Assembly (NCBI RefSeq): GCF_006385255.1
Contig: NZ_VFJE01000051.1
Location: forward strand, 246,339 to 310,338
DNA from: Flavobacterium microcysteis
Lineage (GTDB): Bacteria > Bacteroidota > Bacteroidia > Flavobacteriales > Flavobacteriaceae
Direction of reading: 5' to 3'
Length of the DNA: 64,000 nucleotides
Part shown: one piece after another, positions 54,787 to 62,078 of the stretch
Position numbering within the stretch: position 1 is the first letter of the stretch
Layout of the letters: every line of letters starts with the position of its first letter
The notes under the pieces: model-generated
Database searches by the model: none
Told to the model about the DNA's origin: nothing
Seen by the model: only the letters and a program-made list of their open reading frames with translations
Made by a program: the position numbers and the translations under genes

Positions 54787-55716
54787 ATGAGCGAATTAAG
54801 CGTAAATCATTTATTAGGAATAAAATATATCACCAAACAAGATATTGACCTTATTTTTGAAACAGCCGATCATTTTAAGGAAGTAATCAACCGACCAATT
54901 AAAAAAGTTCCTTCGCTTCGAGATATTACCATAGCCAACATATTTTTTGAAAACAGTACCAGGACCAAATTGTCCTTTGAATTGGCACAAAAACGTCTCT
55001 CAGCTGATGTTATCAGTTTTTCTGCAGCACAGTCTTCTGTTAAAAAAGGAGAAACACTGATCGATACTGTAAATAATATCCTTTCAATGAAAGTTGATAT
55101 GGTTGTCATGAGGCACTCTAATCCCGGAGCAGCTTATTTTCTTTCACAAAATGTAAATGCGAGTATTGTCAATGCTGGTGATGGAGCACACGAACATCCA
55201 ACGCAAGGCTTGCTGGATTCCTTTACGATTAGAGAAAAACTAGGCGAAGTTGCCGGAAAAAAAGTCGTTATCGTAGGAGATATTCTGCATTCGAGAGTTG
55301 CACTTTCCAATATCTATGCACTTAAAATGCAGGGAGCCGAAGTTAAGGTTTGTGGACCTAAGACTTTAATTCCAAAATATATCGAATCTTTAGGAGTTAC
55401 TGTTGAACCAAACCTTAGAAAAGCCCTTGAATGGTGTGATGTCGCAAACATGCTTCGAGTTCAGAATGAAAGAATGGATGTGAATTACTTTCCTTCAACA
55501 AGAGAATATACGCAACAATACGGAGTAGATAAGGCATTTTTAGATTCGCTAAATAAGGAAATCGTAATTATGCACCCGGGACCAATCAATCGTGGTGTCG
55601 AAATCTCCTCTGATGTAGCCGATTCACAACAATCGGTTATCCTAAATCAGGTTGAAAATGGTGTTGCAATACGTATGGCTGTAATTTATCTTCTGGCATC
55701 AAAAATTAAGCAATAG
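54787..55716 (+). CDS. pyrB: Aspartate carbamoyltransferase catalytic subunit
   Basis: The 309-aa enzyme catalyses carbamoyl phosphate plus aspartate to carbamoyl aspartate, the first committed step of pyrimidine synthesis. Signature motifs are FFENSTRTKLSFELAQKRL (carbamoyl phosphate binding), GAHEHPTQGLLDSFTI, GDILHSRVALSN and MHPGPINRGVEI. Length fits the catalytic chain. No pyrI regulatory chain follows. It is 36 bp after pyrR and likely cotranscribed. Confidence 0.97.
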   Translation: MSELSVNHLLGIKYITKQDIDLIFETADHFKEVINRPIKKVPSLRDITIANIFFENSTRTKLSFELAQKRLSADVISFSAAQSSVKKGETLIDTVNNILSMKVDMVVMRHSNPGAAYFLSQNVNASIVNAGDGAHEHPTQGLLDSFTIREKLGEVAGKKVVIVGDILHSRVALSNIYALKMQGAEVKVCGPKTLIPKYIESLGVTVEPNLRKALEWCDVANMLRVQNERMDVNYFPSTREYTQQYGVDKAFLDSLNKEIVIMHPGPINRGVEISSDVADSQQSVILNQVENGVAIRMAVIYLLASKIKQ

Positions 55717-55785
55717 GAATAGAAAAGCCAAAAACCTTTGTAACTTTGGGCTTAGCAAACTTTACTTCTAAAAAAATAAGACAAT

Positions 55786-56118
55786 ATGAAAGTTGATCAA
55801 AAAGGACATACAACAGTAATAAGAGATACTCAAGGTAATGTAGGTTCTTTTCTGGAAAAAGTAACAAATGAATATGGGAGTTTCAAAAACCATAACCTTA
55901 TTTTGGATATCTCATCGGATAAAGATGTGAGCTTAGACCAGGTACTTTCTTTCCTGTCCTTGTCAAACAAACACCGAAAAGCAAAAAAATCATTCGTAAT
56001 TGTTGTTAATGATTTTGACTTTAATGAAGTTCCAGACGAAATGATCGTTGTCCCTACTATTCTTGAAGCTCATGATATTATTGAGATGGAGGAAATTGAA
56101 AGAGATTTAGGGTTTTAG
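55786..56118 (+). CDS. STAS-like protein upstream of RNase Z gene
   Basis: The 110-aa product alternates short strands and helices (HTTVIRDTQGNVGSFLEKV, NLILDISSDKDVSLDQVLSFL, KKSFVIVVNDFDFNEVP, VVPTILEAHDIIEMEEIERDL). That order resembles an anti-sigma-factor-antagonist (STAS) fold, though no phosphoserine motif is clear. It lies 57 bp upstream of rnz in the same direction, with a block of GATTT-type repeats between. Function is unknown; proteins like it are sometimes labelled ribonuclease Z only because of this position. Confidence 0.7.
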   Translation: MKVDQKGHTTVIRDTQGNVGSFLEKVTNEYGSFKNHNLILDISSDKDVSLDQVLSFLSLSNKHRKAKKSFVIVVNDFDFNEVPDEMIVVPTILEAHDIIEMEEIERDLGF

Positions 56119-56172
56119 ATTTAAGATTTTTGATTTGGGATTTCTGATTTAGGATTTTTGATTTAAGAGTAA
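56119..56172. repeat. GATTT-type degenerate repeats
   Basis: GATTTAAGATTTTTGATTTG-like sequence repeats seven or so times between the 110-aa gene and rnz, ending just before the rnz ATG. Units are 7-8 bp and imperfect. Confidence 0.6.
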
Positions 56173-56175
56173 AAA

Positions 56176-57081
56176 ATGAAGCTGACCATTCTTGGCTGTT
56201 ATGCCGCTACACCCAGAACTATTACAAATCCTACATCGCAGGTTTTGGAAATAAGAGACCGGATGTTTCTGATTGATTGTGGCGAAGGAACGCAGGTTCA
56301 GCTACGGAAAAACAAGATCAAGTTTTCTAAAATAAATCATATTTTTATTTCCCACCTTCATGGCGACCATGTTTACGGACTTGTTGGCCTGGTATCTACT
56401 TATATGCTTTTGAATAGGGTTGATGATCTTCATATTTATGGGCCGAAAGGAATAAAAGAGATTATTACACTACAACTGAAGCTTTCTAATTCATGGACCA
56501 ACTATAATCTTTATTTCCACGAACTGGAATCGACCGAATCCGAAACCGTTTTTGAAGATGAAAAGGTTATTGTAAAGACAATTCCTCTAAAACACAGAAT
56601 ATATACCAATGGCTATTTATTTCTGGAAAAATTCAACGAAAGAAAGCTCAATATCGATGCGGTACAGCAATATGAAATTGATCAAGTATATTATAAGAAA
56701 ATCAAATACGGCGGCGATATTACTTTAGAAGACGGCCGTGTTATTCCAAATACCGAATTGACTTTTGATCCGGATACTCCAAAGAGCTATGCCTTTTGTT
56801 CGGATACGTTGTATAACGAAGATATACTGCCGCTGATTGAAAATGTAGATGTTCTTTACCATGAATCTACCTTTTTAGAATCGGAAGCCATACTGGCTGA
56901 AAAAACCATGCATTCTACAGCTAAAGAAGCTGCCCGAATTGCCCTTAAAGCAAATGCCAAAAATCTGGTATTGGGACATTACTCTACACGATATGAATCG
57001 ATTCAGAAATTTAAGGACGAAGCTGAAACTATTTTTCCCAATGTCTTTTTGGGAGATGACGGAGAGAGTTTTTCTTTTTGA
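56176..57081 (+). CDS. rnz: Ribonuclease Z
   Basis: The 301-aa metallo-beta-lactamase-fold nuclease removes 3' trailers from tRNA precursors. The zinc motif HLHGDH (H60, H62, D64, H65 in FISHLHGDHVYGL) is intact, as are TPRTITNPTSQ near the start, YAFCSDTLY, YHESTF and LGHYSTRY. Length is normal. It is translated after the 110-aa gene and is followed by an extended repeat region. Confidence 0.96.
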   Translation: MKLTILGCYAATPRTITNPTSQVLEIRDRMFLIDCGEGTQVQLRKNKIKFSKINHIFISHLHGDHVYGLVGLVSTYMLLNRVDDLHIYGPKGIKEIITLQLKLSNSWTNYNLYFHELESTESETVFEDEKVIVKTIPLKHRIYTNGYLFLEKFNERKLNIDAVQQYEIDQVYYKKIKYGGDITLEDGRVIPNTELTFDPDTPKSYAFCSDTLYNEDILPLIENVDVLYHESTFLESEAILAEKTMHSTAKEAARIALKANAKNLVLGHYSTRYESIQKFKDEAETIFPNVFLGDDGESFSF

Positions 57082-57400
57082 GGTACTAAGGCTTTCTTTT
57101 AAAGTCGCTAAGTAACTAAGATAATGTGTTTTCTTTTTGAGGTACTAAGGTTCTAAGCGGCTAAGGTGCTAAGACTTTCTTTTGAAGTCGCTAAGTAACT
57201 AAGATAATGTGTTTTCTTTTTAAAAAGATTTTAAGATCCTAAGCAGCTAAGGTTAGTTTATTAACTAGGATTAAATTTTGAACCTCAAAAAAACTTATTT
57301 CCTCAGAACCTTAGTATTTTTTCCTTATTTACTCAAAACCTCAAAACCTCAAAACCTCAAAACCTTAGTACCTTAGTACCTTAGCCACTTAGCCACTCAA
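57081..57400. repeat. CTAAG-type repeat region
   Basis: A near-exact 57-bp direct repeat occurs at 57081-57139 and 57165-57221 (shared AAGTCGCTAAGTAACTAAG and ATAATGTGTTTTC). The right end (57290-57400) contains the inverse type, with ACCTCAAA and CCTTAGTA units. The whole stretch is built from 7-8 bp units and lies within the 397-bp gap between rnz and pdxH, where no gene is seen. Confidence 0.75.
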
Positions 57401-57442
57401 AAAACAACTGACAAATATCATATCCTCACTTCACAAAGTTTG

Positions 57443-57450
57443 TAACTTTG
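57443..57450 (+). promoter_or_regulatory. -7 element TAACTTTG for pdxH
   Basis: TAACTTTG fits TAnnTTTG and is 29 nt before the pdxH ATG. No clear -33 element. Confidence 0.45.
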
Positions 57451-57478
57451 TAATTCAAAATCTCCAATTAACCAAGCT

Positions 57479-58120
57479 ATGAAAGATTTAAGCGATTACA
57501 GAAAATCATACGAAAAGAGCGAATTGATTGAAACTGCTATACCAGATAATCCTTTTGAATTATTTGGACTGTGGTTTCAGGAAGCCGAAGCTATAGGCGG
57601 AACAGAAGAAGTTAATGCAATGACTATTGCTACTATCGGAAAAGATGGTTTCCCGAAATCAAGAATTGTTCTCTTAAAACAGCTGACTTCGGAAGGATTT
57701 ATTTTCTTTACTAATTATGAATCCGAAAAAGGAAAAGCTATAGCTGATAATCCAAACGTCTGCCTTTCCTTCTTTTGGCCCTATGCTGAAAGGCAAGTAA
57801 TCATTAAAGGCAAGGCAGAAAAAACATCGGATGAAGTTTCTGATGCTTATTTCCAATCCAGGCCATTTGGTAGCCAATTAGGAGCGCTTGCTTCACACCA
57901 AAGTGAAATCATATCAAATAGGGAAGTCCTTGAAGATAAAGTAAAGGATTTGGAAGAAGAATTTATAGGAAAAGTAATTAATCGCCCTGACTATTGGGGA
58001 GGTTATCTAGTCAAGCCTTATGAAATTGAATTTTGGCAGGGAAGACCTAACAGGCTTCATGATCGAATTCGCTTCCAATACCGTGAAAACACATGGAAAA
58101 AAGATAGGCTTTCCTCATGA
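57479..58120 (+). CDS. pdxH: Pyridoxamine 5'-phosphate oxidase
   Basis: The 213-aa FMN enzyme oxidises pyridoxamine or pyridoxine phosphate to pyridoxal phosphate. Motifs include LFGLWFQEAEAIG, AMTIATIGKDGFPKSRIVLLK, FFTNYESEKGKAIADNPNVCLSFFWP, GSQLGALASHQSEII and VKPYEIEFWQGRPNRLHDRI. Length is typical and the protein appears complete. It stands alone after the repeat region. Confidence 0.96.
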   Translation: MKDLSDYRKSYEKSELIETAIPDNPFELFGLWFQEAEAIGGTEEVNAMTIATIGKDGFPKSRIVLLKQLTSEGFIFFTNYESEKGKAIADNPNVCLSFFWPYAERQVIIKGKAEKTSDEVSDAYFQSRPFGSQLGALASHQSEIISNREVLEDKVKDLEEEFIGKVINRPDYWGGYLVKPYEIEFWQGRPNRLHDRIRFQYRENTWKKDRLSS

Positions 58121-58305
58121 TTTATAGGAATAATAGCATGAAAGATATAAAAAGATGCATTTCATCGATTTTATTTTGCAGTTAAACGATGTTTTTGTAA
58201 TATTGACTCGTTAAGTAAGAGACGTGCCCCATCATTAATCTTACGGAACAATTTGGAAAAGTTTACCCAAGGCTTTTTTGAATTATGAACCAAAACACTT
58301 AACCT

Positions 58306-58812
58306 ATGAAAGCAATAATGCTAAGAACATTAATGCCTATGGCATTCTTGTTCACAATGTTATCCTGTTCTTCAGATTCATCTGATGAGGGTAACCTTCC
58401 AAACGGAAATTCGGCTTTAGTCGAGAACTACGACTACAATCCCACAGAATTAGAATTGATGCGTATTATCAACGAACACAGACAATCGATCAATTTACCG
58501 GTTTTACAACCGATCAATCACATTTCTTACAAATCCGAAGAGCACAACGAGTACATGATCGAAAACAATGTTGTCAATCATGCCTACTTTGAAGAAAGAT
58601 CACAAAACCTGGTGCAAGTACTTGGAGCAGTTAAAGTCAATGAAAATGTGGCTTATAGCTTCAATACACCTCAGGCCGCATTACAAGCCTGGCTTGAAAG
58701 TCCTAGTCACAAGGCAAACATCGAAGGAGATTTTACTCATTTTGGAATCTCAGTTCGTATCAGCCCAGAAACAGGACGAAAGTATTATACAAATATGTTT
58801 ATAAAAAAATAA
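58306..58812 (+). CDS. CAP/SCP-domain lipoprotein
   Basis: The 168-aa product has a lipobox (FTMLSC, cysteine 21) and a CAP superfamily domain (about residues 48-168). Characteristic parts are ELELMRIINEHRQSINLP, SYKSEEHNEYMIENN, GENVAY-like NENVAYSF and LQAWLESPSHKANIEGDFTHFGISV. Histidines in EEHNEY and SPSHKANI form the usual cleft. The function of bacterial CAP proteins is not settled; cell-surface binding or protease-like roles have been proposed. It has its own terminator. Confidence 0.88.
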   Translation: MKAIMLRTLMPMAFLFTMLSCSSDSSDEGNLPNGNSALVENYDYNPTELELMRIINEHRQSINLPVLQPINHISYKSEEHNEYMIENNVVNHAYFEERSQNLVQVLGAVKVNENVAYSFNTPQAALQAWLESPSHKANIEGDFTHFGISVRISPETGRKYYTNMFIKK

Positions 58813-58833
58813 GCAGATAAGACTCAGTATTAT

Positions 58834-58866
58834 AAGACTGCAGTTTGTATTGCAGTCTTTTTTTTG
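58834..58866 (+). terminator. Terminator after CAP lipoprotein gene
   Basis: AAGACTGCA and TGCAGTCTT form the stem, followed by an 8-nt T-tract. Confidence 0.88.
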
Positions 58867-59162
58867 AGACTGTCCAAAAGATTGTTATTTAACGTTCACC
58901 TTTCCATTTTTACTGACTGCAATAATATGACAGGAATTATTTTTTAGATAATTAATATTAGATGGGGTTTAATTTTCGTGGATTATTTTTTTTAAAATAC
59001 ATTCATTTAAGATTGTTCTTTTGTTCTGATTATTCTTTCGTAAAGGACTCTGTGAAAACTATTGTATGGGGATATATTTTAAATATATTACAATGGGTCG
59101 AATAACAAAAAAAGCATCCTGCTAGTCCAGGATGCTTTTGCTTTTTATAGTATTTTGATATT
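58867..59162. other. Convergent intergenic region
   Basis: About 300 bp between the CAP gene and the OmpA gene. It is very AT-rich, with runs of T and A. Apart from the terminator near 59110 there is no gene or RNA that can be supported. Confidence 0.5.
59110..59139 (-). terminator. Terminator of the T9SS surface operon
   Basis: AAAGCATCC and GGATGCTTT form a stem, and the minus strand continues into TTTTTTTG. It lies 24 bp beyond the OmpA-family stop. Confidence 0.85.
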
Positions 59163-61106
59163 TTATAATTCAGTGATTATAAATTCACTTCTTCTGTTTA
59201 ATTGGTGTTCTTCTTCAGAACATGGAACTCCATCAGAACATTTGTTTACCAATTGTGTTTCGCCATAACCTTTTCCGGTTAATCGTGATGCCTGTATTCC
59301 ATCGCCAACCATCCAGGCAATAGTTGATTTTGCTCTGCGATCGGATAGTCTTTCATTATATTGGTGTGTCTGACGGCTATCTGTATGCGATCTTACATCA
59401 ACCTTCATCGTTGGATATTCTTTCATTACGTCAACGATTTTAGCTAAATCAGTAGCTGCATCCGGACGGATATTCCATTTATCCAAGTCAAAATAAATAA
59501 TCTTGATACCAAATGCTTTTGCAAGGTCATCACCAACTTTAACTTTCTTAACTGCTTTTTCTAAAGCAATAGGTAAGTCGGTTTCTCCACTTTCTTTTGG
59601 TAAAGTTACTTTTGATTCCTTAGTTACGTATTCTTGTTTCTCGGCTCTTACATAATATGATTTGCCACATTGTACATCTTCAAAAGAATATTTTCCTGAA
59701 GCATCAGATGTGACTTCTTTTAATTTGTTGAACTTTTCATCAAATAAGGTCACTTTAGTATTTGGAAGTATAGCTCCGGTTTCCATATCGGTTATAATTC
59801 CTGCCAGAAGCTGTTCACAAGCAAATTCAAGTCTTTGGGTTTCGACAAACTTATAGATGTCATCATTACCACTTCCGCCATCTCTGTTAGAGCTTAGAAA
59901 GCCTATTCTTGTTTTGGAGTTAATGATATATCCAAAATCATCTTTTTTGCTATTGGCAGGTTCTCCAAGGTTCTTAACTTCTTTGAAGCTACCGTCATTT
60001 CCCATTTTTGAAACGAAAATATCAAAACCGCCAAGTCCAAGTTGACCGTCAGAAGCAAAATACAATTCATTCTCGTCAGATACGAATGGAAAAGATTCTC
60101 TTCCTGGCGTGTTGATTTGAGTTCCCAGATTTTCAGGAGTACCAAAACTTCCATCGGCATTGATACTTACTTTAAAAATATCAGATTGTCCTAAAGTTCC
60201 CGGCATATCCGAAGCAAAATATAATGTTTTTCCATCAGGACTCAAAGCAGGGTGGGCCACACTATAATTATTATTGTTAAAAGGAAGTTCTGTAACGTTT
60301 GTCCATTTGTCACCTTCTAAAGTAGCCTTGTAAATTTTTAATAAGGTTACTTTGTCGCTGCTTTTGCCTTTTTTCCCGTCGTTGTAATTATTTCGGGTAA
60401 AAAACATAGTCTTTCCATCTTTAGAAAAAGCAGGAGTAGCTTCGTGAAATTTGGTATTCAGGCTTTTTGCAAATTTTTGTGGAGCAGAAAGTGCGCCTTC
60501 GGCACTTAAGTCAGAAACATACATATTAGTAAAATACATATTCGTCCAGGCATGTTGTCTTTTTGAAAAGTTTCCGGTATCACGTGCTGATGCAAAAACC
60601 ACTTTATCTCCAAAAAAAGCACTTCCATAATCAGAATACTCAGAATTTATTCCGGCATTTTCGATTTTATACCTGCCAGAATTTTTCTTGATTTCTTCCA
60701 GATAATTCTTTTTTTGCTCATATAGTTTTCCACGAGAATCAGTACTTGATTTCTGATTAAACTTCTGAAGCATTTCGTTAGCTTTATCATATTCTCCAAT
60801 TCCTTTTAAAGATTGAGAATAGCGGTAAAAATATTCAGGCTCTACATCTTGCGTCATGGCAAAAAGTTCACCATACCATTTGGCAGCATTTTCCAAATCC
60901 GCATTGAAATAATAGGAGTTTCCAAGCTTTTCAAGCATGTCTTGTGACTTGTATCCTTTTTCAGCAACACGCTCATAGGTTTTTATAGCATCAATGTAAG
61001 CATATTTCTCATACTTCTTATCTGCAGATGCCACAGCCGATTTTTGCGAATATCCGTTGAAGCAGATAGCGCTCAAAAATGCGAGGTATATAAATTTGAT
61101 TTTCAT
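59163..61106 (-). CDS. OmpA-family protein with TPR and PD40 repeats
   Basis: The 647-aa protein has a signal peptide (MKIKFIYLAFLSAICFNGYS). TPR-like helices (about 25-135) and PD40/WD40-type beta-propeller strands (about 150-420; PAFSKDGKTMFFTRN, PALSPDGKTLYFASD) follow. Next come a carboxypeptidase-regulatory-like domain (about 430-510) and an OmpA C-terminal peptidoglycan-binding domain (IYFDLDKWNIRPDAA, VRSHTDSRQTHQYNERLSDRRA). This order is that of PorE-like proteins, which link the T9SS outer-membrane complex to peptidoglycan, although many paralogues exist. It is the last gene after the adhesin and the PorP/SprF gene, 12 bp from the latter. Confidence 0.88.
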   Translation of the reverse strand: MKIKFIYLAFLSAICFNGYSQKSAVASADKKYEKYAYIDAIKTYERVAEKGYKSQDMLEKLGNSYYFNADLENAAKWYGELFAMTQDVEPEYFYRYSQSLKGIGEYDKANEMLQKFNQKSSTDSRGKLYEQKKNYLEEIKKNSGRYKIENAGINSEYSDYGSAFFGDKVVFASARDTGNFSKRQHAWTNMYFTNMYVSDLSAEGALSAPQKFAKSLNTKFHEATPAFSKDGKTMFFTRNNYNDGKKGKSSDKVTLLKIYKATLEGDKWTNVTELPFNNNNYSVAHPALSPDGKTLYFASDMPGTLGQSDIFKVSINADGSFGTPENLGTQINTPGRESFPFVSDENELYFASDGQLGLGGFDIFVSKMGNDGSFKEVKNLGEPANSKKDDFGYIINSKTRIGFLSSNRDGGSGNDDIYKFVETQRLEFACEQLLAGIITDMETGAILPNTKVTLFDEKFNKLKEVTSDASGKYSFEDVQCGKSYYVRAEKQEYVTKESKVTLPKESGETDLPIALEKAVKKVKVGDDLAKAFGIKIIYFDLDKWNIRPDAATDLAKIVDVMKEYPTMKVDVRSHTDSRQTHQYNERLSDRRAKSTIAWMVGDGIQASRLTGKGYGETQLVNKCSDGVPCSEEEHQLNRRSEFIITEL

Positions 61107-61118
61107 GATTACACGGTA

Positions 61119-62030
61119 TTAGAAGAACCTAGGTGAAGTTACTTTGTTGAATTTGTTGAAAAGCTCAAATCGAAGGAATATTTCGTGCGAGCCAGAGTTA
61201 TAATTGGATAATTTTGTAGTTTCTAAGTCATATCCATAGCCTACAAATAATCCATCTGTAACTTGGAAACCAGCCATAGCACTTACCGCAGCATCCCATC
61301 TCCAAGCTGCACCAATAGTGAATTTATCGTTGAACAAGAAATTACCAGATACATCAAGCTGTAGGGGAGCGCCTTCAATGGTTTTCATAAGGAAAGCAGG
61401 CTTAAATTTAATGCTAGGGCTCAAATCAAATACATAACCTCCAATGAAATAAAAGTTCATTCTTTCTTTATAAACCGAAACAGAGTTGTCTTCGTAACGG
61501 GTAGTTTGAAAGAAGTTAGGAACCGAAAGACCTACATATAATTTGTCAGAATGGAAATAAACTCCAGCTCCAACATTAGGTGTAAAATTGCTATTGAAAT
61601 TTTGTAGATGCGGATCGCCGGCATCAGCAGGATTTAGCTTGTTTACATCCAGGCTAAAAAGATTTGCTGTTCCCTTAATACCAAATGAAAGATTATAGGT
61701 TTCAGATGTCTGAACAGTATAAGATATATCTGCTGAAATAGTATTTTCGTCTGTTGGCCCAATTCTGTCATTGACAAAAGAAAGTCCAACACCTATTTTA
61801 CTATTATTGATAGGCGTGTTTAAAGAAACTGCATTGGTTACAGGAGCTCCATCCAAACCAACCCATTGCGTTCTATGAAGGCCGAAAATACTCATCACGC
61901 CTCTGGAGCCAGCATAGGCCGGATTTATATTAATAGTGTTGTACATATATTGCGTGTATTGAGCGTCTTGTTGCGCAAAACCTGCAAAACTTGTCAACAG
62001 TAAAGCGAAAAATAAAAATTTTGTTTTCAT
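61119..62030 (-). CDS. PorP/SprF-family type IX secretion membrane protein
   Basis: The 303-aa outer-membrane barrel has a signal peptide (MKTKFLFFALLLTSFAGFAQ) and the family start QDAQYTQYMYNTININPAYAGSRGVMS. Conserved segments RTQWVGLDGAP and GVGLSFVNDRIGPT follow, and the C-terminal strand is HEIFLRFELFN. In Flavobacteria a PorP/SprF-like protein is required for export of the neighbouring type B sorting-domain adhesin, as with SprF for SprB. The upstream giant adhesin is therefore its likely substrate. A stable hairpin lies between the two genes. Confidence 0.93.
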   Translation of the reverse strand: MKTKFLFFALLLTSFAGFAQQDAQYTQYMYNTININPAYAGSRGVMSIFGLHRTQWVGLDGAPVTNAVSLNTPINNSKIGVGLSFVNDRIGPTDENTISADISYTVQTSETYNLSFGIKGTANLFSLDVNKLNPADAGDPHLQNFNSNFTPNVGAGVYFHSDKLYVGLSVPNFFQTTRYEDNSVSVYKERMNFYFIGGYVFDLSPSIKFKPAFLMKTIEGAPLQLDVSGNFLFNDKFTIGAAWRWDAAVSAMAGFQVTDGLFVGYGYDLETTKLSNYNSGSHEIFLRFELFNKFNKVTSPRFF

Positions 62031-62046
62031 TTATTTGTTTGTTTAG

Positions 62047-62070
62047 TTCCAGGGATTTGCATCCCTGGAA
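62047..62070 (-). terminator. Intercistronic hairpin between adhesin and sprF-like gene
   Basis: TTCCAGGGAT-TTGC-ATCCCTGGAA is a perfect 10-bp stem with a 4-nt loop. No T-tract follows, so it may protect or cut the messenger rather than stop it, uncoupling expression of the adhesin from its exporter. Confidence 0.5.
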
Positions 62071-62078
62071 GTTTGACT

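Noticed and set aside
57081..57400. CTAAG repeats as a CRISPR array
   Set aside because: Units are 7-8 bp, imperfect and without spacers of constant length; no cas gene is near.
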